Of a DNA stretch of 64,000 nt, positions 34,327-45,641 are shown piece after piece. Below the pieces are notes generated by a model. It made no database searches. It was given only the letters and a program-made list of their open reading frames with translations, and was not told the DNA's origin. The stretch spans positions 45,334-109,333 of the forward strand of contig WHVA01000395.1 in the NCBI GenBank assembly GCA_015179125.1. Direction: 5' to 3'. This DNA comes from Gautieria morchelliformis. Its lineage: Eukaryota > Basidiomycota > Agaricomycetes > Gomphales > Gomphaceae. Every line of letters begins with the position of its first letter. Position 1 is the first letter of the stretch. Position numbers and translations under genes: made by a program.

Positions 34327-35618
34327 TCCCCGACTCTCTCCGAAGGAGAGGGAGGGCTGGTTGAACGCAAATGTCCATGTTTGCACTGACGGGGAGTGCC
34401 ATTCAACTCATTTCATTGGCTGACTCTTCCGCTTGACTCATCTTAGGGGGACACCCCTGCCCGTTTCTCTCCGAAGGATAGGGGTACTTGTTTCAAATCA
34501 AATCTGACCAACAACGAAACGTCTTTCGCTTCTTGCTATCCTCTCTCCATCCTTACCTTTCGCGCTTTCCAATTTATCTCATTTTTTCATATACACAGTT
34601 CCATCATACTGACTTCCGGTGGGGGTGCATCACCCTTCGTCTACTCTTTCTTTATCTGATGCTGTCTATCGTTACTTTCCTGTTTACGAATTTATCTCGG
34701 GTTTGTTTTCCCTTACATGAACATCTATCGTACACCCTTGTGGCCCGTGTGAGTCATGCTTCGTCTACTTCTCTTCCTTTATCTGACACTCTTCATCCTC
34801 AGCTTTCATGTTTCCAATTTATCTCCTTTTGTCATATACGCTGTGTTATTGTTGTCAATTCTAGCGCGTGTGAGTCATGCTTTGCCTACTCCTCTTTCGT
34901 TATCTGACGGTTTCCTCCCCGTTGGATAATTTATGTGGGTTTTTTTTTCTTTCTTATATGATCTTCTATCGTATTCCCTTGTGGCGCTTGTGAGTCATGG
35001 TTCGTCTACTTCTGTCTTTATCTGACGCTCTTCATCCTCAGCTTTCGTGTTTTCAAATTGATCTCCTTTGTTAATATACGCTGTACTATCGTTATCAGTT
35101 CTAGTGCGTGTGAGTCGAGCTTCGTCTGGTCCTCTTTCTTTATCTGACGGTTTCCTTGTGGTTGCATGTGATGAAATTATATTCTGTAAAAATATTAAAG
35201 TTATAAAAAATGTCGCATGTTGAATCATCTTGCCACCATGATCCATGACAAACAACGAGAAAGCGAATGACAACATTGCTGGTAAGCTTTCGCTACCGCA
35301 ACAGAGTCTCTCCCAGCGATGGCACGTCCACCCCTGTTCCAAGCAGTCGGAAGGAGGTGGAAAAAATCATATTAGAAACCTGCTCAACTTGGCGACTTAC
35401 GCTCGCTTCTCTGTTTGCGTTCGCGAACCGTCCGTAGTTGGCTTCTCTCTCTCTACAAGTAACAAAAACTTGTTGTACCCTCCCGTTTTGTATTTTACTG
35501 TCTTACAGTGATCTGCCATCATTTCAATGCTCAGAAACAACTTGTAAGCTGTAACAAATTTAAAGTAGGAGAGAGTCGGGGACTGGGGCGGCAGCCACCG
35601 CCGCTACGATAGGTCATA
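34327..35618 (+). mobile_element. Non-autonomous Helitron2/Helentron-like element, copy B
   Basis: The 5' end is TCCCCGACTCTCTCC (34327-34341), followed by the CTCTCC-GAA-GGAGAG hairpin. The exact inverse GGAGAGAGTCGGGGA lies at 35568-35582, followed by a GC-rich hairpin (GCGGC...GCCGC) and a weak terminal hairpin (TACGA...TCATA) ending about 35618. The inside has no transposase and carries T-rich imperfect repeats about 234 bp apart (containing TTTATCTGAC and TCTTCATCCTCAGCTTTC). The flanking host bases are ...AAAA and TTGAGC..., and joining them restores the reading frame of the gene it interrupts, which fixes both ends well. Confidence 0.7.
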
Positions 35619-35853
35619 TTGAGCTTGTTAAGAGCTGAATTGCGGCCATCAGGGGTGTCTAGATGCAATTGGGCTGTTTCGGTGTATACAGAGTCAGATG
35701 TTCGGGGGTTCGGGGGTTGGGAAAGATGTGCTTTGTGTCCCATATCGCTTGCCTCAGCATCGCGAGAAGCTCAGTGGGTCGGACTTTCATTGTGAAGATG
35801 GGGTTCGAAGCATTGCTGCCGATGATCATACAGTTGAGGAAGACTGTGCTCAT
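35619..35853 (-). pseudogene. Crinkler (CRN) N-terminal domain, cut off by element B
   Basis: Minus strand from ATG 35853. The first residues MSTVFLNCMIIG, then FTMKVRPTELLAMLRQAI and LTLYTPKQPN, have the pattern of the ubiquitin-like Crinkler header domain (short hydrophobic start, F-x-V/M-x-V, L-x-x-L-K/R-x-A-I, L-x-L-Y). A frame change with a TAG lies near 35661. The frame that fits the remainder (TPDGRNSALNKLN) then runs straight into element B at 35618, and the header's end is on the far side at 34326. Crinklers are secreted or intracellular effector-type proteins first described in oomycetes and also present in fungi. Function here is inferred from the fold only. Confidence 0.6.
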
Positions 35854-36071
35854 TGCTGAAGAGGTAGACAACACGTCGATGGCCTCACGCGCAGCACGAG
35901 TTTTTGTGTTCGAAGGGGCTTGACGTGAAGTGGCAATGGCGCTGAACATCCAAAAGGGGACGCGTGCGTCACATCGGCAAGCGCCGTTCCGCCGTATACG
36001 TTGTTCCAGTGCAGAAACAAGTAATACTTACAGCTCAATAGTCCGGTGTGACTCTCGGAACAGGTGCTTCC
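35854..36071. promoter_or_regulatory. Divergent intergenic region between Crinkler and HIRA genes
   Basis: 218 bp separate the minus-strand ATG at 35853 from the plus-strand ATG at 36072, so both promoters must lie here or extend into the genes. No specific element was identified. Confidence 0.35.
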
Positions 36072-39000
36072 ATGAAATTCACCAAGCCGTCTTGGGTTAT
36101 TCACCACGGTGTGCCTTATTTTCATCATCGTCCACTGGTTTGCATCCTGACCTGGACCAGACGTTGGCGAGAAGGAAACTAAGAAACGGCTCTCCATCTT
36201 CTCTATCCATGTTCACCCAGATGGAAGTAGAATCGCTACAGGTGGCCTCGGTGTGTACATTTTATTGTAACACATGCATGCTTTAGCCCACCGCTCGCTC
36301 ACATTACCCTAAAGATGCCAAAATTCGCATATGGTCCACCAAGCCCATTCTGAACGAAGAGGCACATGCATCCGGCTTTCCAACTAATCTCTCCACGCTG
36401 ACCATGCACACTGGTCCGGTCTTGTCGGTTAGATGGGCATACTCAGGGAAATGGCTTGCTAGTGGGAGTGATGATGCTGTGGTCATGATTTGGGACTTAG
36501 ACCCGTAAGTGGACGTTCCAAGTTGTTGGGATATTAAGCACCATTTGCTGGCGTGGCGTGATGCCCTCGATATCATCTTACTGTGTCTTGCAAATGTTGC
36601 GTTCCGTTTACTTGGCCTTCGACGTTGCTCACACCCAATTCGACCGTTCACAGTGCTGGTTCAGGAAGGGTATGGGGTACAGACGAAGTTAATATCGAGG
36701 GCTGGAAAGCTTTGAAGCGATTACCTGGACACGAAAGCGGTGGGTCGGCTTTTGCCTCATTTTCTCCATGTGCGTTGTTCTCACTTTCCATCCAGATGTG
36801 ACTGATCTCGCCTGGTCATCGGATGACAGATACCTCGCTTCTGTTGGCCTTGATTCCATGGTCATTGTATGGTGTGGTTTGTCACTTCGTGAGCATTCCC
36901 TATTTCCTGTCCAAATAATAATATACCTTCGTTGACCTATGTTCAGAGCAGCTTATTCGGCTTGAATCACATCAAGGGTTTGTTAAGGGTGTGTGCTGGG
37001 ATCCCGTTGGCGAATATCTCGCAACGCAGGTGGGTAATTATCTGTTATTTGGAGATACGCATAGTAGTGACTGGAACTCTCTTTACAGTCTGACGACAAG
37101 ACTGTCAAAATTTGGCGCACTACCGATTGGGGACTCGAGGCCACCATTGACAAGCCGTTCAGGGAGAGCCCAGGGAGCACATTCTTCAGACGTTTGAGGT
37201 GCGTCATCGCTGACCGCTGCCTGTTCAGATATAGCTCATGTCCCCTTATCCCCATCAGTTGGTCACCTGATGGTGCGCACATCACGGCGTCGAATGCGAT
37301 GAACAACAAGGGTGCTGTATTCGTAGCTGCTGTCATCGCCCGGCAGACGTGGACATCTGAGATTTCTCTCGTGGGCCATGAAAATACTGTAGAGGTTGCC
37401 GCCTACAACCCCCACATATTCTTGAGGAATCCTGAGGTATTGAAGACTGGCGTGAGTCCTCAGTTCACCACGTTAAAGAAGCTGTGACAGTGTGACACTG
37501 ACATACTTCTAGGGCCCGGTGGCGACTAGTAATATTTGTTCGGTTCGTTTGGCCTTCTGTCGTCCGCACCCTACTTAATGATTAATTAGGTCGTAGCGCT
37601 CGGAGCAGATGACCGAACTGTGAGCGTGTGGGAAACGAAGAGTGCCCGACCGTTGATTGTGGCTCGAAACGTGTTCGAGCGACAGATATTGGATCTGAGT
37701 TGGTGAGAACAAGAGACCATTGTTCTGTCAACTTCCCGCTTATGGTGTATCTCTTACTTGCACGCCCAAAGGTCGTTTGATGGTCTAACACTCTATGCAT
37801 GTTCCTCAGACGGGTCGATTGCAGTATTCGATTTTTACCCTGACGAAATAGAAGGTATTGCACCAACGTCAGTTCAGCAACAATATCTCCAAAAGTTTGG
37901 TTTCGTACCTCCACCTCTGCCAGCCCGTTACCAACCTCCACCCCCGCCTCCACCTCGCCATCAAGAAGAACCCCATGCTATGGCCGTCCATTCACAAGAT
38001 GATGGTTTCGGCGCCGGCGCCACTATGAACGGGAATGGTGAAGTGAATCAGTTGGTCGCGCGCAGGGGCAAGAAACGCATCAAGCCGACATTTGTCGCGT
38101 CCCTCACCTCACCTTCTAGTCAAGTCGGGTCTTATTCTCACGTGTCCTATCCCCAGCCAGTACCTCCACAGTCTACGATGGCAGGTCCAGGACACGCAGG
38201 TTCAGTGCATCTAAGCCAAGGATATGAGCAGGCCTACGATATAGGTGGAAATGGCATCCGTCTTCCAGCACCCCCACTTCAAAACTTGACCGCCCCTAAT
38301 GCCGCCAGCGCCTCAATTCCGTCGGGCCATTACGTACACCCACACCATCAACAGCAGCAAGCACAACAGGTGCCTCATGAACACTGGCTTCCGCCCTATC
38401 CACATGTTGGGTCTCCTTTCTATGTACCTCCGCCAGCAAGTCAGACAGGGTATGTGTCAGGCGCACCGTCTGCGGAAGATGGCATGTCAGGAGGCTTGCC
38501 GACAATCGATGCATATGGCCCAGACGGAAAGGGGAAAGGTAAGAGAAAGGCTGGAGATATGGATTTGGATATGCCGAAGGGGAGAGCGCGGACACTTGGT
38601 GGCGACCGCGTGCGAGAGGTGGGACCCGTAAGGGAGCTCCCTTTAAATGAGGGTGACGGTGGTCCGAGCCTAACGGCGGGAAGTGGGACACCGAATTTTG
38701 GAAGTATGGGCAGCAGAGGGGACGTTCTGAGCGTCCCAAGCGTCAAGACTTACCTCAGCGTGCGGGTGGAAACAAGCGAAGATATCCTGGAAGGCAGCAA
38801 TTTCGATGATGGCAGTACGTGTACCAGGTAATTATTTTTGCAACCACGGCACTGAAATTGCCTGTGCAGGGCCAACGGAAGTCCTCTTTGTGAGCGGGAA
38901 GCAGACACAATGGCTAGATTACTTACCGTCGCCGGTGATCGGCCTCGCTGCGACAAGCGTCTTTTGTGCTGTTGCTATGGCGGATGGCTCGCTCAACGTA

Positions 39001-40023
39001 TATTCTCATACTGGTAGAAAGTCAGTGTCGCCGGGGTAGCTATGACCGACCTTCACCTGACCTTGTATCTGTAGGATGATGCTGACGGTCACTCTTACCG
39101 CGCCGATATCCTTCCTCGAGGCTTCCAAGGCACACTTGATGGCTATTACAGCATCTGGAGATATGACTGTATGGTCAGGACCATCATACATACTCCTTCT
39201 CTTATGACCCTTCTCCTAACCCTCAACGCAGGAACGTTAAAACCGAAAAGGCTACCTTTGCACCTACATCCGTTCTTCCCCTGTTTGTTCAGCCTAAAAC
39301 TACGATCGTCAACGTTGGTGTCAGAGCCAACGGGGCTCCTATCATCAACCTTTCATCAGGCATTGCACACTCGTATGACGCAAATCTACTGGCCTGGGTC
39401 AGGATCAGTGAAGCCTGGTGGGCTGATGGTTCTGACGCATGGACGGGCCGACAGCGCAACAGCAACAATACGGCATCACGCGGTATCATCGCTATTCTTG
39501 AGGCGGGAATCAGCGAGCTCAATGACTCGGACGAAAATGACCACGTTGCGGAGAAACCGCAATGGTGGAATGCTGCAAAGACTCTGGGTCACCTGGAAGA
39601 GCGACAGAGTGCCGCGAGGCTATTGGACAGCCCCGGAGAGTTCAAGCACAGCCTCTTATTGTACGCGAAGAGGATTGCGGAGGAGGGTTTCAGAGGCAAG
39701 GCGGAGGAACTTGTTCGAGAACTGTTCGGGCCGGTGTATTGGTGCGTATGCTTTGATTCCTCCTTATGCTATATTTCTCAGCCACGATATTGACTTATAC
39801 TCGCAGGCGACCAAATAAGGAAGAGAAATGGGATCCAATGATAGTAGGGCTATTAAAGCGAGACTTACTCAAGGATGTTTTGTCTGTCTTTGGTGCGTTT
39901 GAGCGCCTATGGCCATTAACACTACTGACCTGGTGCCTTCCAGCTCGAAGCAAGACTCTTGCCAAGCTTGGAATGGACTGGCAAGACGTTCTGCGGCGAT
40001 CCGCGGTTGAAGAGTTACCATAG
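36072..40023 (+). CDS. HIR1: HIRA/Hir1 histone H3-H4 chaperone subunit
   Basis: Sixteen exons give about 988 residues. Introns: 36109-36160, 36251-36314, 36505-36653, 36740-36795, 36877-36946, 37030-37088, 37199-37258, 37437-37512, 37543-37589, 37703-37771, 38815-38869, 39021-39074, 39174-39231, 39742-39806 and 39893-39943; all phases agree. Start MKFTKPSWVIHH is the family N-terminus. WD40 blades follow (HVHPDGSRIATGGLDAKIRI, LASGSDDAVVMIWDLDP, LGADDRTVSVWETK). Next is a Pro-rich and basic linker (PPPPPPPRHQEE, GKKRIKP), then the Hira domain (QTQWLDYLPSPVIGLA) and a C-terminus ending KLGMDWQDVLRRSAVEELP. The HIR complex deposits H3-H4 independently of replication and represses histone genes. 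The exon of 30 nt at 37513-37542 is confirmed by PVATSNICS. The gene appears intact. Confidence 0.93.
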
Positions 40024-40536
40024 CTGGCTATCATCCCCTTCGTTTTCAAACTGTTATCATCTCCCCCTGCTAATTACCTGTTGTCATCCCTAAGCTGTTT
40101 TCCTTTCTTATATGTATTAGTAAGCAAGCAGTCAAGTATCACTGACAAACGTGGTGAAACGAGGTAATAGATGTTGGTGTTACAGTCGGCCAGAAACTTA
40201 CGGACAAGGATGTGTTGATGTAGTAGATCGACGCATCGTTGTCTTTCGGAAATTTAGTAAAATGGACACCGACCGAATTGTGCACGTGATAGATCGGAGT
40301 TTCCCGTTCTGCTGTGAATTGAATATTGATCCAGTTCCTTCATGTCGCTATATATCCCTAACACAGAAATTATCCACCGGACTGCAGCTCTTCATGCGCT
40401 TTAAATGACACGCTCTGTCGTGATTAGTCAACACCATTATGTCTAACAGTTGGATCCGCAGTCGGAACTACCCACGTACTTCTATTAAAACCCTGTACAC
40501 AGCAATGGGTCGCACGAAGGGTCTTTACAAGCCAGC
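40024..40536. other. Intergenic
   Basis: 3' region of HIR1 and upstream region of the next gene. A frame at 40151-40408 is open but shows no splice or family support. Confidence 0.4.
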
Positions 40537-41528
40537 ATGTCGTTGAACCTCCCACTTAAAAGCACTCGAGTCAGTTTGCTCGCCTTGACCACTGTGTCCT
40601 CTATAATTGCAGGCGCTGCCGCTATCAATGCCATTCGCAAGTACGTACTAGATTGCATCTGACAGCGGTTTTTCCCGTAGAGTCTGACCTGACTGATATT
40701 TACGTTGTCAGATCTAACTCCAGAAAGGCGGCTTTGAGACAGTCTGTACCGACAGGTGTTACTGTCTCGATAGACACATCCGGTGAGCCTTGCTGGAGTT
40801 ACGGTGCACACCTCCTTATTGTGCATGAATAACGTAGACATTGAGGACACGGTTATTGTCTTGTTTGTCGTGACAATTCTCCTCTCCATGCAAATTGGCA
40901 ATATACTACTCGTCCTGGTCAAAGACTGGTGCGCTTTCCCATGGTCTGAATATAGAGCCGTCCTTCGGACTCACTCTTATTTTACCTAAGGTTTCGTCCG
41001 TATTGGCCACCTCGTATGACCCAGCCTCGTAATGGTGTTGCGGTCTCTACACGGACCCTCAGCTTGCAAAGCTGGTACCTGGCGTGTAACCTGGGTGCTA
41101 TCTTGGCAGTGTTGATACCCGCGACCATATTCGCGGCCCGGAGAATGGCAGTCGTAAAGGCCTTCCAGGGCGGAATCCAGCGTGGGGTGCAATTACCCTT
41201 TGCACGGCCATGAATGCTAAAGCTTGTCCACGGGCTCGCACAGTTCCTGACAGCGTTGTACTGGCTGCAGAGGCACAATTAGGCATCGTGGGAGTGTACT
41301 GGAATTACTTTCCCGGTATGTTTTACGTACTAACAAGGCCCTGATGTTAACCATATTCCAGTCAGATTCGTGATCATATCAAATTGGATCAATGTGTTAT
41401 TCACTCTGCCTATGACCTTGGCATCTTTTGTGGCTTGTTCGTACCGCAGAAACGATGCGGTGTCAGAGTCAGGAAAATTTGCCAGCGATCCTACTGTGGC
41501 TGGAGAGGAGGGGAAAGTGCCTGGTTGA
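40537..41528 (+). CDS. Uncharacterised small integral membrane protein
   Basis: Exons 40537-40640, 40712-40782, one from 40838, then 41025-41181, 41223-41315 and 41362-41528. Hydrophobic segments: LLALTTVSSIIAGAAA, then IVLFVVTILLSMQIGNILLVL, then YLACNLGAILAVLIPATIFAA, and the last, INVLFTLPMTLASFVA; four helices are likely. The C-terminus is polar and ends at TGA 41526. All joins keep phase except the end of the third exon: the frame reaches TAA at 40987 and no strong in-phase donor precedes the acceptor at 41024. Either an unusual donor (for example GTCCTT near 40960) is used or the gene is damaged. No family was recognised. Confidence 0.5.
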
Positions 41529-42218
41529 CCTGACCTGCATTCGCGGTGGACCCATGATCCATACATTGCACAGCCATCTCACTTGTGCAGTTGAGTCGCT
41601 ACCGTCCATTTGTGTATTCACATCAATCTAGTAGACGAGAAATCTATATAATATATGCCTTTTGTAAGTACTCAAGACGATGACTGCGCAAAGCTAATTC
41701 CTAATACAGTATGCAAGCTAGCTTATTATGATCAGTTTCAAGGACATACTACAAAGGCAGCAGCTCATGTAGGTGTAGTGAAATTGCTGTCGATCGATGA
41801 AATCAGCTTGAGAAACGGCCATGAGGTGGATTCTAAGTATGTGATATTCGGGACGTGCGCGGCCTTATGCACTGATTAGTGGGACATAGAGCATGCCTCG
41901 CATGACGCAAATCGGCCACCAGCGGCGCTCGGGGGTTCCTGCCATATATACTGGTGTCTTCAGCTAAGCTCAGCTCAGCTCGAACGAGGTACAGAAAGAC
42001 CTGGCAGTACTGCCAGCGACCCATATCATTACAATGATACGTTCTTGACAATGCTCAATCATGTTCTAGGGAATATTGCTGAGTGCTCGTCCCTCGATCA
42101 CGTCATATTTATTGTAAGACCAACTTGAATGCGTACTGAACCACTGGTTTCACTGGCTGAGCCATTGGGGATTTCCCAGCGAAGCTTTCTTGAAAATATA
42201 GGGTCACTGCATTCCATT

Positions 42219-42251
42219 GGGGAGTCTTATCCACTGTGGGTAAGACTCCCC
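42219..42251. repeat. Perfect 11-bp stem hairpin
   Basis: GGGGAGTCTTA pairs exactly with TAAGACTCCCC across an 11-nt loop (TCCACTGTGGG). Its role is unknown; it may be a terminal hairpin of a small element. Confidence 0.8.
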
Positions 42252-42279
42252 AAATTAACATCTAAGTGTATCGTGGGTC

Positions 42280-42415
42280 TCCCTACAACAGCCCGCTGGA
42301 ACACCCTTACGATCTTCTGGGAGATACCAGAATTATCGTGGTGCGCTTCCCTACAACTGCCCGCTGGAACACCCTTACGATATTCTGGGAGATACCAGAA
42401 TTATCGTGGTGGATG
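42280..42415. repeat. 68-bp tandem duplication
   Basis: Two nearly identical copies begin TCCCTACAAC at 42280 and 42348, each containing GCCCGCTGGAACACCCTTAC and ATTATCGTGGTG. Confidence 0.9.
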
Positions 42416-42868
42416 ACCCTATAAGTTACTCCTGTGTATCCCATGAATACGTTTCTGGCACATATATTTCCATGAGTTTTAAGCCTAATATTCATGGAAA
42501 TACAAGAGTATATAGTGGGCGTGTCAAAATTTTCCACCTTCTGTACTGGCATATCCAGTAACTGGTATACTGGGGTTATCCACTGTCCACAGGTGGAATA
42601 CCAGAACACTTGCTGGGCTGTCCACACATTTCACTCATGGATTATCCAAATATTATATGGGGTGTTTTTTCCCACAGTGAGACATACTACTGAGCACAGC
42701 GGCAGTGTTTCGTTACAATTAGTGCAACCGAAGCGTTTCATAAGTCGAGATGACATTCGTGCATTCTGTCTCCTTTTTTCTCCCCTCCAAATGCTCAATA
42801 CTCTCCCCCCCTTCCCGCTACGCACGTCATCCGCCCACAGGTCGATCTATGTCTTGCCTTGCGCATTC

Positions 42869-45641
42869 TCATGCCTGCCCCGCAATATCCCTATTCTCCC
42901 TCCTCATCCGGCGCTCCTTCCCCGCTTGAGATTCGCGTCCCAGGAATGTCGTCCGGCCCTGCGTGTATAAGCATTAGCATGGAGTCAAGTCAAATTGTTA
43001 GGGTACGTTGGAGTGCAAGTAGAGATATTTAGTACAAGGGAAGGAAGGTGTGTGTCGGAGGAGATGAGATATCAATAGTAAACCCACCTCGCGCCACTTG
43101 AGATAAATGAGGGCGGCGATGACCGCCATCCAGTAGAACACGTAGGAAAGCACGGTGCCAAGCGTGGCACTATTTGTCCAGCCGAACTATGTGCGTCGGA
43201 ATAAATTACCGTGAGTTCACAGAGAGGTGGTGGTGGTACCGCAATGTAGAGGTGAGGGGTGAGTGATGGAGCGAGTGAGCATCGGGTGCATTTAGGGGTG
43301 AACCCAACCCACCAATGCCGCAAATATATTCCACCCCTGCGGATCCAAGTCACTCTCTGGGTTGCAGCAGTCGAGGTGCCAGACATTCCCCACGACGTTG
43401 TAGGAGCCTGGGCCATCGCCGCCCAAATCGTCGACCTGTGCCCCGACGCTATTTTGCGGGAGTGGTGGGCATTGTGCAAATATGAAGAGTGTCACAAGGT
43501 CATCAAAACATCAGACATCAGGGGGGTGAAAGTAGGGGACACAAGGCGTGACGCAAGTACGTGAGAAACCCAACGGCTAAACAACAGAGAGACACTCACA
43601 AACGAGTAAACGCATATATCTCAAAGAACCCGATAGCTTTGGAGAAGAGTCCCGCACCGATGAGGAGCAAGAAGTTGGTCATTACAATGAGGAAGACCGA
43701 GAGGCCTGCGATTCAGTCAGGTCCATGGAGAGGGCCGAAAGGCGAACGGTGAGCAGCGAAGTCATCGATGGGGAGTAACGACAATAACGCGATAATTCAG
43801 AGTCGATCGCAGGAATTTGAGAACCACGTACTAGTACGCGACGAAAATGCGTATATGATGTACCCCACGACGACGCCGCAGGTGATGCCGACAATGGCGG
43901 CAATAGGGATTGAGGTGGCCGATTGGCCGAGAGACACCTGGTGTACCACATGGTGATGGATAGCGTTATTCGTGCGTTTGTTAGCGTGCATATTTGAAGT
44001 CATGCGCGTGTAGATAACAGGGAAAGAATGGTGCAGCAGTAAGCAACAGTAAAACGAGGAAACGACAAAGTCAAAGGCACTTACGCCCCCTACAAACACC
44101 ACAGCCTCCATACCTTCCCGGAGCAGTGTTATGAAAGGAAGGATAAAAAGGGCCCACTTTCCGGTGACGGTGCTAGAGTCGACGTCTGAGGTAAGGTGTC
44201 AACGATATTCCGTTTAGCAGGTCAGGAATAGAAGGTAATATGCCTGATATAGAGAAAGCTAAGAGAAGAAGAAGAGTATGAAATACAATTGGGCGGATGA
44301 ACAAAGAAATAAATGTGGTAAAGATCTCTATCGAGAGAGAACAGCGAACGACCACGTACGAAAGAAAGTATGCATAAAGAAATAAGTGTGGCCAATATCT
44401 CTATAGAGAGAGAACAGCGAAACGACCACGTATGAAAGGAAGTATGCATAAAGAGATAAATGTGGCCAAGATCTTTGTCGACCGAGAACAGCGAAACGAC
44501 CACGCATGAAAGACAGTATGCATAAAGAAATAAATGTGGCCAAGATCTCTGTCGACCGAGAACAGCGAAACGACCACGCATGAAAGACAGTATGCATAAA
44601 GAAATGAATGTGGCCAAGATCTCTATCGAGAGAGAACAGCGAAACGACCACGTATGAAACCAAGTGTGCATAAATGTGACAACTCACGCTTTCCATCAAA
44701 AGTCTGCTGCAGCTTCACCTTCCATTTTGCCTTGGCGCGGTCCATCTTAAGCATAGTAACCCCCATCACGAAAATTATGATTGAGCTGTGAAGATGGAAT
44801 GGGGGATAGTTTAGTTAGAATGCGCACGTTGAAGGGAAAGACGCGGAATGAAGAGACATGGAATGAAGAGACATGGAATGAAGAGACATGGAATGAAGAG
44901 ACATGGAATGAAGAGACATGGAATGAAGAGACATGGAATGAAGAGACATGGAATGAAGAGACATGGAATGAAGAGACATGGAATGAAGAGACATGGAATA
45001 AAGAGACATGGAATGAAGAGACATGGAATGAAGAGACACGGAATGAAGAGACACGGAATGAAGAGACACGGAATGAAGAGACACGGGATGAAGAGACACC
45101 GAAAGAAAAAAGAATCAAAGGTGGGGAAAGATAGGCAAATGTGAACCGCAACTCACGCAATGAAACTAAAAATGCCCTCAACCAAATCCTCACTCTTCGC
45201 CCACAGATCTGCAGCTTGAGTGAACCAGACAGCAATAAAGGCCGCGCCGATTGCAACTGAAATTAAGAAACCAGCCAAGGCACCAAGGAAGATCTGGATG
45301 CGCAGCTTCCGCACGAGACGTTTATTGGAGATCTCATCGCCCTGCGTGTCCAAAGTCGCGAGTGTCGAGCTCGGCTCTTGGGGTGTGTTACTGCCGGGTG
45401 TGATGTCTTTTTCGTGTTCGTTTCCGTTGGGCGACGTCTCGCGTTTCGTCTCAATAGGCGGTGTTTCGTCGCCGACGACTGGATTCTCCTGCGATGTGGG
45501 TGCGCGCTGGTGCGTGGAGACGTTGTTCCCGAGAACGATCTGCTCGACGAGCCCCAGGAGGACTGAGACGATGATTGAAGCTTCGAGTGTCTCGCGGAAG
45601 ACGATGAAAAAAATGGGGATACTGAAGAGGTTGCGAGCCAT
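42869..45641 (-). CDS. FTR1: High-affinity iron permease Ftr1
   Basis: Eight exons on the minus strand: 45641-45157, 44785-44688, 44185-44085, 43937-43832, 43705-43600, 43448-43313, 43186-43088 and 42958-42869; phases agree and give 406 residues. Start MARNLFSIPIFFIVFRETLEA carries the first REXLE iron-binding motif, and LLREGMEAVVFVGG holds the second (REGME). Later family landmarks are SIPIAAIVG, FLIVMTNFLLLIGAGLFSKA, DDLGGDGPGSYNVVGNVWHL, FGWTNSATLGTVLSY and the end KWREGRTTFLG. The plasma-membrane permease takes up Fe3+ produced by the Fet3 ferroxidase, whose gene is divergent 433 bp away. Introns 1 and 2 are enlarged by minisatellites. The cytosolic loop after the first helices (about residues 41-100) is long and polar. 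Likely repressed by iron through GATA-type sites. Confidence 0.95.
44300..44670. repeat. 74-bp tandem repeat in FTR1 intron 2
   Basis: About 4.5 units with GTATGCATAAAGAAATAA, ATCTCT and GAACAGCGAAACGACCACG; unit starts at 44368, 44442, 44516, 44590 and 44664. It lies wholly inside intron 2 (44687-44186) and has no effect on the reading frame. Confidence 0.9.
44843..45105. repeat. 15-bp minisatellite in FTR1 intron 1
   Basis: About 17 tandem copies of GAATGAAGAGACATG, changing to GAATGAAGAGACACG towards the right end. It is contained in intron 1 (45156-44786, 371 nt, long for this genome). Because 15 is divisible by 3 it leaves open frames on both strands that are not genes. Confidence 0.95.

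Larger units (their letters stand above)
41529..42868. other. Intergenic with hairpins and a short tandem duplication
   Basis: No gene supported. It holds a strong hairpin (42219-42251), a 68-bp tandem duplication (42280-42415) and a second inverted repeat (about 42466-42504), which together look like a relic of a small element. The part from about 42770 lies just 3' of FTR1. Confidence 0.4.

Noticed and set aside
34440..34490. A third copy of the element B 5' end (TTTCTCTCCGAAGGATAGGGG)
   Set aside because: It lacks the TCCCCGACTC start and lies inside copy B, so it is more likely an internal subterminal repeat.
44843..45105. CRISPR-like short regular repeat
   Set aside because: The units are directly adjacent with no spacers, and the array sits in a eukaryotic intron.
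44747..45256. Open frames on both strands across the 15-bp repeat
   Set aside because: They arise from the 15-bp period in FTR1 intron 1 and have no start context or family similarity.
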